Origin: Erythrobacter sp.
GTDB taxonomy: Bacteria > Pseudomonadota > Alphaproteobacteria > Sphingomonadales > Sphingomonadaceae
Assembly (NCBI RefSeq): GCF_035194505.1
Contig: NZ_CP136573.1
Location: forward strand, 2,467,001 to 2,531,000
Direction of reading: 5' to 3'
DNA length: 64,000 bases
In this document: piece by piece, positions 46,520 to 57,450 of the stretch
Layout of the letters: the number at the start of each line of letters is the position of its first letter
Numbering within the stretch: position 1 is the first letter of the stretch
The notes under the pieces: model-generated
The model's input: only the letters and a program-made list of their open reading frames with translations
What the model was told of the DNA's origin: nothing
Databases searched by the model: none
Program-made: the position numbers and the translations under genes

Positions 46520-46605
46520 TGCCGTGCCCCCGCGAAAGTCTCAGGGCCACCATGAAGCCCCGCCGTGCCTTGCGCAAGGCGTGAAGCTGGCCCAGTCTGC
46601 CCACC

Positions 46606-47355
46606 ATGAACCGACCTCTTCGCCCCTCCGGCCCGGCCCGCATCCGGCTGGCAAGCTACAATATCCGCAAGGGTGTGGGCACGGATCGCACCCGCAATCC
46701 GCTGCGCATCTGCAAGGTGCTGGCCGAGATCGACGCCGATATCATCTGCCTGCAAGAGGCCGATCGCCGCTTCGGCAGCCGCGCCTCGGTGCTGCCGCCG
46801 GTGCTGCTCGAACATCACAGCGATTACGTTGCTGTGCCGCTGGATGTGCAAGGGGATTCGATGGGGTGGCACGGCAATGCCATCCTCGTGCGGCGCGGGA
46901 TGGAGGTGCTCTCGCACGACATCATCCACATCCCCTATCTCGAACCGCGCGGGGTGGTGACCGCCACCATCGCCACAAGGCTGGGGCCGGTGAGCGTGTT
47001 CGGGATGCATCTCGATCTGTCGGGCCTGTGGCGGCTGCGGCAGGCGCGGGTGATTGCCGAGCTGGCGGCCAAGGCGCGTGCCGAGCGGGCGACGGTGCTA
47101 ATGGGGGATCTCAACGAATGGCGGCGCACATCGGGCACCCTGCGCGAATTTTCCCGCCACTTTGCGGTGCTCGATTGCGGGCCGAGTTTCCATGCCCGCG
47201 CGCCGGTTGGCGAGCTTGACCGGATCATGCATTGCGCAAGCCTGACGCTGGAGGCCTGCGGCGTCCACCGCACCCCGCTGGCGAGCACGGCTTCGGATCA
47301 CCTGCCCGTCTGGGCCGACCTCAAGATCGTCCGCAAGCCACCACGAAGCAGTTGA
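46606..47355 (+). CDS. Endonuclease/exonuclease/phosphatase family protein
   Basis: A 249-residue EEP-fold metal-dependent hydrolase. LASYNIRKGVG carries the metal-site Asn, CLQEADRRFG the Glu, FGMHLDLSG the His, LMGDLNEWR the Asp-x-Asn pair, and ASDHLPVWADL the terminal Asp-His. These match the DNase I/ExoIII superfamily. It could act on nucleic acid or a phosphodiester lipid. It is divergent from the peptidase gene, with tRNA-Gly just downstream. Confidence 0.86.
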   Translation: MNRPLRPSGPARIRLASYNIRKGVGTDRTRNPLRICKVLAEIDADIICLQEADRRFGSRASVLPPVLLEHHSDYVAVPLDVQGDSMGWHGNAILVRRGMEVLSHDIIHIPYLEPRGVVTATIATRLGPVSVFGMHLDLSGLWRLRQARVIAELAAKARAERATVLMGDLNEWRRTSGTLREFSRHFAVLDCGPSFHARAPVGELDRIMHCASLTLEACGVHRTPLASTASDHLPVWADLKIVRKPPRSS

Positions 47356-47396
47356 CGCGCCCGCGCCAATCATGGCAAGCGCGCCGCGCACCAGAT

Positions 47397-47470
47397 GCGG
47401 GTGTAGCTCAATGGTAGAGCAGAAGCTTCCCAAGCTTACGACGAGGGTTCGATTCCCTTCACCCGCTCCA
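47397..47470 (+). tRNA. tRNA-Gly (CCC)
   Basis: Cloverleaf of 74 bases with encoded CCA. The acceptor pairs GCGGGTG with CACCCGC, the anticodon loop is TTCCCAA (CCC, Gly), and the T-arm contains GGTTCGATTCC. Confidence 0.95.
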
Positions 47471-47687
47471 CTCTCTTGAAAAGCCGCAGAAGTCCCCCGT
47501 TCCGGAGGCGGTCATGCGCAGGGTTCGGCGGCACGCCGGGGCTTCTGCGCAAGCTCTCGCTGCGAAAGCGGGCCGCGTGACGGGGCTGGGGCATTTGACC
47601 GATCGCTGTTGCCAGTGAGCCGGATGTGGCCCAAGATTGCTGCGCCGGACGCGTTTTCGGTGACCGGCTGAAGGGGAACTTCCGGCG

Positions 47688-50081
<2,394 letters not shown>

Positions 50082-50084
50082 ACC

Positions 50085-50540
50085 ATGGCCATTACCCTCA
50101 CCATCAACGGGAAAAAGCAGAGCGTCGACGCCGCGCCCGGCACGCCGCTCCTGTGGGTGCTGCGCGATCATCTCGGGCTGACCGGCACCAAGTTCGGCTG
50201 CGGCGTCGCGCAATGCGGGGCCTGCACCGTCCATGTCGACGGCTCGCCCACCCGCGCCTGCATCACCCCGCATGATGCGCTCGAAGGCACCGAGATCACG
50301 ACGATCGAAGGCGTCGCGGGCGATGCTGCCGAGGCGATCCGCAAGGCGTGGATCGCCAATGACGTGCCCCAGTGCGGCTATTGTCAGGCGGGGCAGATCA
50401 TGGCCGCCGCCGCCCTGCTGACGGAGAACCCTTCGCCCGATGATGCCGCAATCGACGATGCGATGAGCGGCAACCTGTGCCGCTGCGCCACCTACATGAG
50501 CATCCGCCGCGCGATTCTGGAAGCCGCCGCGACGCTGTAA
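50085..50540 (+). CDS. [2Fe-2S] subunit of the molybdenum hydroxylase, IorA-like
   Basis: A 151-residue iron-sulfur protein with two clusters. The plant-ferredoxin-type cysteines are in GCGVAQCGACTVHVDG and the C-terminal pair in CGYCQAGQI and NLCRCATY. It starts three bases after the large subunit gene with the same strand, so the two form one operon. It passes electrons from the molybdenum site to a membrane or cytochrome acceptor. Confidence 0.95.
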   Translation: MAITLTINGKKQSVDAAPGTPLLWVLRDHLGLTGTKFGCGVAQCGACTVHVDGSPTRACITPHDALEGTEITTIEGVAGDAAEAIRKAWIANDVPQCGYCQAGQIMAAAALLTENPSPDDAAIDDAMSGNLCRCATYMSIRRAILEAAATL

Positions 50541-50562
50541 TCGCTGCGGCGGCTGCCGGGGT

Positions 50563-52836
50563 CTATTCCCTGATCCGCTTGGGCTTGGCGATGGTCTGCG
50601 CCCTGATGGCCTTGGCGCCGAACGGCAGGCGGTGCCACTGCTTGGCCGCATAGGCGCGGGTCTGGTCGGCGGCATGGGGCGAGGCCGGATCGGTCGACTG
50701 CGAATAGCTCAGGATCGCGTCCGCCACGGGTCCGGTATCGTCGAAGGTGACGATCTGGATGTAGCTGGTCCCATGGCGCGGCACGAGCTTGCCGTTCGGC
50801 TCGCGATCGGATTCCTGCATGTTGAGGATGCCGAGCCCGCCCGGGCCGCCGTGGATCGGGATCGCCGCGTTGCCGGCCATCACCAGCTGTTCGTCCCCCC
50901 AGCGCGCATCGAGCGCCTGGCCCGCCTGCTCCATCGCGGAGACGGTCGCGGCGAGGGCTTCGAGCAGCTTGGCACCCGTCTCGCCCTCGGTGGCGAGGTC
51001 ACGCGGGGTGGTGACGGGCTGCGCCGCGTCGAACGGCACCGCCCACAGTCCCTTGATCCGCTCGGCCTGCGGCCAGAAGGCGCGGAACAGGCGTGCGCCG
51101 CGACTGTCGGCCTCGAACCGCCGGTCCCACTTGGCCAGCGCCGCGCAGCCGCGCGCTGCTGCGCCTTCGGCCTTGGCGCACAGGGTCAGCAATTCGGGCA
51201 TGGCGAGATCTGCCGCGAGGCTCTTGTTGGCAAAGGCCATCGCCTTCGCGCGCTCGTGATCCATCTTGCCCGCCGCCAGCGTCGCCGCGGTCTCGGTAAA
51301 GTTGGAGCGGGTGCGCAACGTGCGCGCGGTGCCATATTCACCAAGGATCGGCGACAGCTCGCGGTGCGGCATCGCCGGGTTGCTGATCCAGTAGCTGTCG
51401 TTGGAATTGGTGAGCCAGGTCTTCACGGTCGTGGCGGCCTGATCCTTCGCGGGCATCAGTCCGGGGACCGGGGTGCCTTCGGCCACATCCCAGTCGCAGG
51501 ACGATTTGCTGCCGTCGAGCAGGATCGCGAATTCGGCGAACAGCCCCGCGATCGGGGTGGCGCAGGTCTTGGCCTTGGCGGCCGAGACGTTGGGCACCGC
51601 GGTGACATCGGCATGGAGCGCGTCGCCATGGCGGTCGGCGGCGATGGTGTTGACCCACGGGATACCGAGCGTCTCGGTCACAGCGGCCTTCACCTCGCCC
51701 ACATTCCTCGCCTCGCCGATGCGGAGCCAGGTATCGACCCCGCGCTGGTTGCCGCGATTGGCATCCTTGAGCGCGAAGGCGCTCTGCCTGGTCCAGGCAA
51801 TGCCGCGGCCCGGCACGATGAAGACCGGGCCGAAGCGGGTGGACCAGAGCGTGCGGGTGACCGCTGGCGTGCCTTGCGGCATCGGCACGGTCACGGTCTG
51901 GGCGTTCATCGCCTCGGACTTGCCGTCGACCATGTAGCGGGTCGGATCAGCCGGATCGAGCGCCAGCTGGTAGAGCGTGAAGTGCCGCGCCTCGGTGACG
52001 GTGTGGGTCCAGGCGATGTCCTTGTTGAAGCCCAGCGTCGGCATCGGCGTGCCCGCCAGGCCCACGCCCATCACCTCGTAGCCCTTGGGCCCCTTGACGT
52101 GCATCTGCCAGAAGCGATTGGGGCCCTTCCACGGAAAGTGCGGATTGCCGATCACCATGCCGCGCCCGCCGGCAGTCACATCGCCGCCGAAGGCCCAGCC
52201 ATTGCTGCCCATCCCCAGTTCGCGCGGGTTGGGCAGGTTGATCGACACCTTGGGCGCAGCGCTGCCCGGCGGGGCGGCATTGGCGATTGCAGGAGCAAGG
52301 TTCAATGAACTGGCAAGCAGCATCTGCTTTTCATTGAGGCGCAGCATGTCGTCGGCGGTGATGGGCCGCACCCACGCCTTGCCGCGACATTCGGCAGGGA
52401 TGCCATCGGCCCCGGCGTCCCTCAGAAAGCGGTTATAGCCCGCGACATAGCCCGCCATCAGATCCTGCGCCCGCGCACTCATGCCCTTGGCGCCATCGCG
52501 CAGGGCCGGCAGATCGATCACCGCGCGGAAGAACACATCGGACGAGAGATTATCGACCTGCTCGAAGCCCAGCGTCGCCTTGGCTTCCGGCCCGAAGTGG
52601 AGCGAGCGTTCACCCGCCACGGTCGCGAATTCCTCGGCCAGCAGGCACAGGTTGTCCTCGGCATAGGCATAGGCGACCCCGTAACCCACGCCGCGCCAGT
52701 CGCGCGCTTCGATATGCGGAATGCCGTAAGTGGTGCGGGTGATCCGCGCGTCGAAGCGGGGCTTGGCCTCGGCCACCGCAGGAACAAGGACCAGCGCGGC
52801 AAGGCTGCCGGCCAGAAGACATGATTTGCGCAACAT
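50563..52836 (-). CDS. Penicillin acylase family protein (possible AHL acylase)
   Basis: A 757-residue Ntn hydrolase exported by a signal peptide (cleavage near residue 24). It is made as a precursor that self-cleaves before the nucleophile, about Ser211 in GMGSNGWAFGG. The spacer and large-subunit features (GNPHFPW, WTHTVTEARHF, WFNTIAADR-like WVNTIAADRHGDAL) agree with the family. Members cleave beta-lactam side chains or acyl-homoserine lactones; PvdQ/QuiP-type quorum-quenching is possible but not shown by sequence alone. It is a single leftward gene after the porin terminator. Confidence 0.88.
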   Translation of the reverse strand: MLRKSCLLAGSLAALVLVPAVAEAKPRFDARITRTTYGIPHIEARDWRGVGYGVAYAYAEDNLCLLAEEFATVAGERSLHFGPEAKATLGFEQVDNLSSDVFFRAVIDLPALRDGAKGMSARAQDLMAGYVAGYNRFLRDAGADGIPAECRGKAWVRPITADDMLRLNEKQMLLASSLNLAPAIANAAPPGSAAPKVSINLPNPRELGMGSNGWAFGGDVTAGGRGMVIGNPHFPWKGPNRFWQMHVKGPKGYEVMGVGLAGTPMPTLGFNKDIAWTHTVTEARHFTLYQLALDPADPTRYMVDGKSEAMNAQTVTVPMPQGTPAVTRTLWSTRFGPVFIVPGRGIAWTRQSAFALKDANRGNQRGVDTWLRIGEARNVGEVKAAVTETLGIPWVNTIAADRHGDALHADVTAVPNVSAAKAKTCATPIAGLFAEFAILLDGSKSSCDWDVAEGTPVPGLMPAKDQAATTVKTWLTNSNDSYWISNPAMPHRELSPILGEYGTARTLRTRSNFTETAATLAAGKMDHERAKAMAFANKSLAADLAMPELLTLCAKAEGAAARGCAALAKWDRRFEADSRGARLFRAFWPQAERIKGLWAVPFDAAQPVTTPRDLATEGETGAKLLEALAATVSAMEQAGQALDARWGDEQLVMAGNAAIPIHGGPGGLGILNMQESDREPNGKLVPRHGTSYIQIVTFDDTGPVADAILSYSQSTDPASPHAADQTRAYAAKQWHRLPFGAKAIRAQTIAKPKRIRE

Positions 52837-52920
52837 GAAGGGCTCTCCCGATCCCGATTCTTCTCTCGGGCGAGAGGCTATGGGAAAGCGGCGCGCAAAG
52901 CAAAGGTGCCAAATAGAAGA

Positions 52921-52952
52921 GGGCGCCCGGCATGGTGCCGGACGCCCCCCTT
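52921..52952 (-). terminator. Bidirectional hairpin terminator after the porin gene
   Basis: A near-perfect 12-bp stem (GGGCGCCCGGCA and TGCCGGACGCCC) with a TGG loop. A TTTTTC tract follows on the right and T-rich sequence on the left, so it could end transcripts in both directions. It lies 21 bases from the porin stop. Confidence 0.85.
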
Positions 52953-52968
52953 TTTCATGTTCGCCCGA

Positions 52969-53907
52969 TCAGAACGATGCGGTGATCGAGAACACCACGG
53001 TCGCATCCGAGATCGAATTGCCCGCCAGCGTGGCGAAGTTCGGACGGATGAGGTTGGCTTCGGCTTCCGAGATGTCGGTATCGACATAGGAGACCGACAG
53101 CGTGATGCCCGAGATCGGCACGATGTCCGCACCCAGCGACCAGTCGAAATAGGTGCCGGTCGGCGCGACGCTGGTGCCGTTGGGGCCAAGGCCGGGGTTG
53201 CCGTCCGAATAGCCGATGTGGGCCTTCAGCGTGATCGGTGCGCCATCGACGGCATAGGCCGCATCGCCCGAGAGGTAGAGGTTGTCTTCCTTGTCGCCCG
53301 GATTGGCCGGAGCGCCGACGGGGAACCAGTTGCCCAGCGCTTCCTGCTTGGGCGCATAGGCGACGCCCGCGGTGAGGCCGAGGCCGCCAACCGTGCCCGA
53401 AAGCTTGGCGTAGAGTTCGGCGAAGTCGGTTTCGTCCGCGCCGCTCGGATACATGTACCAGGTGATGCCGGTGTCGAGCGTGCCTTCGCCCACGCCGAAC
53501 TTGTAGCCGGCGATCAGGTCAAGCTCCATGTTGGCGCCGCCGAAGGTGCCCCAGCCCGAAAGGTTCGAGGCCCAGGTGCCGACATAGAAGCCGCTTTCGT
53601 GGCTCAGCGTGATGCCGCCCTGCACGGCCATGCTCTCGTCCGACTGCGAAACGCCGCGGAAGCGATAGTCCGAGGTGAGGGTGGCAGCGCCCGAGACGGT
53701 CCAGGCGGGCGTGTCTTCCGCCTCGTCCTGCGCCTTGGAAGCGGTATCAAGGTCGACCGGCTCGATCGCGCGAAGCGTGGCGGCGGTCTCTTCGGTATCC
53801 TGCTGGATGGCCGGACCGGTTTCGTCAGCTTCTGCGGCAAAGGCCGGAGCCGAGAAAGTGGCCAGGAGAGCGACGGCGGAAAGCGCCGAGGCGAAACGGA
53901 TAGTCAT
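52969..53907 (-). CDS. TorF family putative outer-membrane porin
   Basis: A 312-residue beta-barrel protein with a signal peptide (SAPAFAAE, cleavage near residue 24) and an acidic linker of about 45 residues. The barrel has many alternating beta-strands (TLTSDYRFRGVSQSDESMAV, GFYVGTWASNLSGWGTFGG) and ends in FSITASF with the terminal Phe used by the Bam machinery. It belongs to the TIGR02001/TorF porin-like family, common in Sphingomonadales. The substrate is unknown. A palindrome lies about 140 bases upstream of the start. Confidence 0.85.
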   Translation of the reverse strand: MTIRFASALSAVALLATFSAPAFAAEADETGPAIQQDTEETAATLRAIEPVDLDTASKAQDEAEDTPAWTVSGAATLTSDYRFRGVSQSDESMAVQGGITLSHESGFYVGTWASNLSGWGTFGGANMELDLIAGYKFGVGEGTLDTGITWYMYPSGADETDFAELYAKLSGTVGGLGLTAGVAYAPKQEALGNWFPVGAPANPGDKEDNLYLSGDAAYAVDGAPITLKAHIGYSDGNPGLGPNGTSVAPTGTYFDWSLGADIVPISGITLSVSYVDTDISEAEANLIRPNFATLAGNSISDATVVFSITASF

Positions 53908-54221
53908 AAGGAACGCTCCATGAAGAGGATTGGATCGTTCCGCCTGCGTGCCGTGCAGGTCCTGTTATCCGTGCCTGCGCCACTTTCAAAAGCGGCCGCC
54001 GGGCGCGAATCTGGTTCCCGTCACTGGACAGACAAACCATACGCCTATTGTGCAAGCGCACAAAGGTTATGTGACAGGCCGCTCGAATATTCGGTTATTG
54101 CGTGTCAAACTTGCATCACATGCACACAAATGCTCAGCGGCGAAATCCGTCGTTTGCGGGGGGTGGCCGCGGGATGCCCCTCAGGAGTGATCCGGAGGGG
54201 CGTGCCGGGCGCCGCCAGCCG
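53908..54221. other. Intergenic region upstream of the porin
   Basis: About 310 bases with no gene. It holds the palindrome TTGTGC-AAGC-GCACAA at 54048-54063 and should contain the porin promoter. No clear -35/-10 pair was found and there is no sign of a small gene. Confidence 0.5.
54048..54063. promoter_or_regulatory. TTGTGC-N4-GCACAA palindrome upstream of the porin
   Basis: A perfect six-base inverted repeat with a four-base spacer, centred 149 bases upstream of the porin start codon. It has the same arms as the second phasin motif (TTGTGC-N3-GCACAA at 4499-4513) except for one more spacer base. The binding protein is unknown. Confidence 0.35.
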
Positions 54222-55295
54222 TCACTCCCCGCTGCGCAGGCTCTCCATGTCGATGACGAAGCGGTACTTGATGTCGCTCGCCTCCATCCGGTCATAGGCT
54301 GCGGCGATGTCCTGCATGCGGATGATCTCGATCTCGGGCAGGATGTTCTTTGCGGCGCAGAAATCGAGCATCTCCTGCGTTTCGGCGATCCCGCCGATGC
54401 CGCTGCCGGTTAGCACCTTGCGACCGAGGAACACGCCGCTGTGCATTTCGGGCATCATGTCGATCATGCCGACCAGCACCTGCACCCCGTCGATCCGCAA
54501 CAGGTGGAGGTAGGGCGTGACATCATGGCGCACGGGGATGGTGTTCAGCACCATGTCGAAAGTGCCGCGCGCCGCCTTCATCGCCTCCTTGTCATCGGTG
54601 TTGAGGAAGGCATGGGCGCCCAGTTTCTCGGCGTCGGCGCGCTTGCTTTCCGAGCGGGACAGCACGGTCACCTCAGCGCCCATCGCCGCGGCGAGCTTCA
54701 CCCCCATGTGCCCGAGCCCGCCAAGCCCGGCGACTGCGACCTTGCTGCCCGGGCCGACTTTCCAGGTGCGCAGCGGCGAATAGGTGGTGATCCCGGCGCA
54801 CAGCAGCGGCGCGGCTTCGGCCATCGGCAGGCTGTCGGGCACCTTGAGCACGAACTCTTCTCTGGCCACGATCCGTTCGGAATAGCCGCCATAGGTTGGC
54901 GATCCGTCGCGCCGGTCCTTGCCGTTATAGGTGCCGGTCATCCCGCCGCTGAGGCAATATTGTTCGAGGTCGGCCTCGCAGTGGCGGCATTCCATACAGC
55001 CATCGACCATGCAGCCGATCGCCACGCGGTCGCCGACCTTGTGGCGGGTGACGCTCTCGCCGACCGCGCTGACGATGCCGACGATCTCGTGCCCAGGCAC
55101 GATCGGATAGACTGTGCCGCCCCAATCGTTGCGGGCCGAGTGCAGATCGGAATGGCAGATGCCGCAGTGGGTGATCTCGATCAGCACATCGTCATGGCGC
55201 AGGCCCCGCCGGGTGATCTGCATCGGCCCGACGCCGCTGTCGGGCGCGGTCGCGCCATAGGCCTTGGTCGGGTATTCGTTGGTCTGGGTAGCCAT
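54222..55295 (-). CDS. Zinc-dependent alcohol dehydrogenase (YahK/CAD-like)
   Basis: A 357-residue medium-chain dehydrogenase. Catalytic zinc ligands are seen in ITHCGICHSDLH and VPGHEIVG, and the structural zinc Cys set in VDGCMECRHCEADLEQYC. The cofactor loop is VAGLGGLGHMGVKLA. The GGYSERIVARE and SPLRTWKVGPGSKVAV segments are typical of the YahK/CAD group, usually NADP-dependent aldehyde reductases of broad specificity. Confidence 0.92.
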   Translation of the reverse strand: MATQTNEYPTKAYGATAPDSGVGPMQITRRGLRHDDVLIEITHCGICHSDLHSARNDWGGTVYPIVPGHEIVGIVSAVGESVTRHKVGDRVAIGCMVDGCMECRHCEADLEQYCLSGGMTGTYNGKDRRDGSPTYGGYSERIVAREEFVLKVPDSLPMAEAAPLLCAGITTYSPLRTWKVGPGSKVAVAGLGGLGHMGVKLAAAMGAEVTVLSRSESKRADAEKLGAHAFLNTDDKEAMKAARGTFDMVLNTIPVRHDVTPYLHLLRIDGVQVLVGMIDMMPEMHSGVFLGRKVLTGSGIGGIAETQEMLDFCAAKNILPEIEIIRMQDIAAAYDRMEASDIKYRFVIDMESLRSGE

Positions 55296-55422
55296 TCAAC
55301 CTCTCCTGAGAAGCACTGGTTCGGGCCCGAAGGGTCCGCAAGGGCGCCAATATCCTTAGGCGCCCGCCGGCCGGTAGGCCGCCCCCGCGGAGGCGTTGGC
55401 GCAGCCGACTAGCCGCGAGCGA

Positions 55423-56217
55423 TTATTTGGGAGGCATCCGGATCGCCCCGTCGAGGCGGAACTGGTGGCCGTTGATGTAGCTGTTGCGCGCGATCTCCAG
55501 CACCAGCGAAGCGAATTCCTCCGGCTCTCCGAGGCGCTTGGGGAAGGGAACGCTCGCATTGAGCTGCGCCCACATCGGCGGGTTCCTGTCCTTCATCCCC
55601 AGCATCAGCGGCGTGGCGAAGATGCCCGGCATGACCGAGTTCACACGGATGCCGAGGTCCATCAGATCGCGCGCCATGGGGAGGACGAGGCCGTTCACCC
55701 CCGCCTTGCACGAGCCGTAGATCACCTGGCCCACCTGCCCGTCCTGCGCCGCGACGCTGGCGGTGAGGATGATGCTCCCACGCTCGCCATCCGCGTTCAC
55801 CGGATCGGCATTGGCCATGCCCAGCGCCGAGATGCTGGCGACGCGGTAACTGGCGACGAGGATGCCCTCGGCCCCGAAGGCATAGTCCTCGGTGGAGAGG
55901 CGCTTGTAGCCGCCGCTTTCCTTGTCCCAGCCCAGCGTCTTGCCGCGCCGGCTGGCCATCGCGCAGTGCAGCGTCACGCGCTCCTGCCCGTGGGCGGCAC
56001 GCGCGGCGGCAAAGCCGGCCTCGACGCTGGCCTCGTCCATGATGTCGACATGGTGGAAGGTGCCGCCGATGTCCTTGGCTTGCGCCTCGCCGGCCTCGTC
56101 ATTGATGTCGAAAATGGCGACCTTCATGCCTGCTGCGGCAAAGGCGGCAGCGCTGGCCTTGCCCAGCCCGCTCGCCCCGCCGGTGACCACGGCGGCCATG
56201 CCCGGTTCAATCTTCAT
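55423..56217 (-). CDS. Short-chain dehydrogenase/reductase (HSD10-like)
   Basis: A 264-residue SDR. The cofactor loop is TGGASGLGKASA, the catalytic Ser lies in LTASVAAQDGQ, and the catalytic pair is the Tyr and Lys of YGSCKAGVNG. The C-terminal VPFPKRLGEPEEFASLVLEI is typical of 3-hydroxyacyl-CoA dehydrogenase type II-like enzymes. The residue before Lys is Cys instead of the usual Ser/Ala-Ser, which is tolerated in the family. The substrate is probably a 3-hydroxyacyl-CoA or steroid-like alcohol. It is 127 bases upstream of the alcohol dehydrogenase gene. Confidence 0.87.
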   Translation of the reverse strand: MKIEPGMAAVVTGGASGLGKASAAAFAAAGMKVAIFDINDEAGEAQAKDIGGTFHHVDIMDEASVEAGFAAARAAHGQERVTLHCAMASRRGKTLGWDKESGGYKRLSTEDYAFGAEGILVASYRVASISALGMANADPVNADGERGSIILTASVAAQDGQVGQVIYGSCKAGVNGLVLPMARDLMDLGIRVNSVMPGIFATPLMLGMKDRNPPMWAQLNASVPFPKRLGEPEEFASLVLEIARNSYINGHQFRLDGAIRMPPK

Positions 56218-56318
56218 GGGTCCTCTCTCCCTATGTGCTTTTGCCTCTGGCTAGGCGGTTCGGCGGCAGCGCGCTAGCTGTTCAATTGCAGCATTTGCCC
56301 CGGAGTGATTTTGCTGCG

Positions 56319-56336
56319 CCGTCCCAAATCTGTCAT
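56319..56336 (+). promoter_or_regulatory. Possible Pho box before the phytase gene
   Basis: CCGTCCC-AAAT-CTGTCAT fits the 7-4-7 plan of a PhoB site. The second half is the exact CTGTCAT consensus, and the first matches at four of seven positions. It lies about 50 bases upstream of the phytase start, with a TAGAAT -10-like sequence 26 bases further, longer than the usual spacing. Confidence 0.4.
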
Positions 56337-56384
56337 TCCGCAAGCCTAGGCGCAGGCGAGGATAGAATTACAGAAAGACCTGCC

Positions 56385-57440
56385 ATGACGATCCGCCCCT
56401 TCGCCGCTTTTGCCCTGCTCGCGTCGGGTCTGGCGAGCGCCTGCGCCACCGTCCCGCCTGCGATCATGGGCGATCCGGCAGTCACCGTCACCGCCGCCGC
56501 CCAGACCCCGCCGGTCGGCACGGCGCGCGAGGATGCGGCGGACGATCCGGCGATCTGGCGCGACCCCGCCAATCCCGCCGCCAGCCTCGTGGTCGGCACG
56601 GATAAGAAGGGCGGGCTTTACGTCTATGATCTGAAGGGCGCGCAGAAGAGCTTTTTGCCGGCGCCGGGGCTCAACAATGTCGATCTGGTCGAACTGCCGG
56701 ACGGCACGGTGCTGGCCATCGCCAGCGACCGCAGCAACCTTGCCACCGGTCAGCTATTCATCGCCCGGCTCGACACCGCGACCGGCACACTCGCCTTTGT
56801 CACCCGCGTCGCCGTGGGCGCGGGCGAGGGTTACGGCGTGTGCGGCGGGACGGTCGAGGATGATGGCTCGTTCACGGTCTACAGCGCCTTCAAGAGCGGG
56901 GCGATCTACCGCACCGGGCTCCAATTCATCGGCGGAACGCTGGCCGACCAGACCGAGCTTTTGAACAAGGTGCCGACCCAGACCGAAGGCTGCATCTACG
57001 ATCGCCGCTCCGGCATGCTCTATATCGGCGAGGAGGATGTCGGGATCTGGGCGATGTATGGGCGGTTCGAAGGTGGGGCGGAAAACCGCAGGCTGGTTGC
57101 CCCGATCGACAACAAGGTGCTGGTCGCCGATGTCGAGGGCCTCGCCATTGCGCCCGAGGGGGAGGACGGCGGCTATCTCGTAGCCTCCAGCCAAGGCGAC
57201 AATGCCTATGCCGTGTTCCGCCTGCCCGACATGACGCCCGCTGGCCGTTTCCGCATCGCGGCAGGCACCTTCGGCAGCGTCGAGGAAACCGACGGGATCG
57301 AACTCGACAACCGCGACTTCGGGCCGGATTTTCCGGGAGGCCTGTTCATCGCGCAGGACGGGATGAACGCTCCGCAGGCGCAGAATTTCAAATATGCGCG
57401 CTGGGACGATATCCTTGCTGCACTCAGCGCGGGGCGGTAA
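56385..57440 (+). CDS. Beta-propeller phytase, predicted lipoprotein
   Basis: A 351-residue protein. The first 20 residues are a lipoprotein signal with lipobox LASAC. The mature part has the phytase motifs DDPAIWRDP, VVGTDKKGGLYVYDL, NNVDLVELPDG and CIYDRRSGMLYIGEEDVGIW with the Glu and Asp residues that bind calcium and phosphate. Such enzymes release phosphate from myo-inositol hexakisphosphate outside the cytoplasm. It starts the phosphate-scavenging pair with the PhoX-like gene ten bases downstream. ATG 56385 is chosen as the start of the signal peptide. Confidence 0.9.
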   Translation: MTIRPFAAFALLASGLASACATVPPAIMGDPAVTVTAAAQTPPVGTAREDAADDPAIWRDPANPAASLVVGTDKKGGLYVYDLKGAQKSFLPAPGLNNVDLVELPDGTVLAIASDRSNLATGQLFIARLDTATGTLAFVTRVAVGAGEGYGVCGGTVEDDGSFTVYSAFKSGAIYRTGLQFIGGTLADQTELLNKVPTQTEGCIYDRRSGMLYIGEEDVGIWAMYGRFEGGAENRRLVAPIDNKVLVADVEGLAIAPEGEDGGYLVASSQGDNAYAVFRLPDMTPAGRFRIAAGTFGSVEETDGIELDNRDFGPDFPGGLFIAQDGMNAPQAQNFKYARWDDILAALSAGR

Positions 57441-57450
57441 CCAGAGAGCC

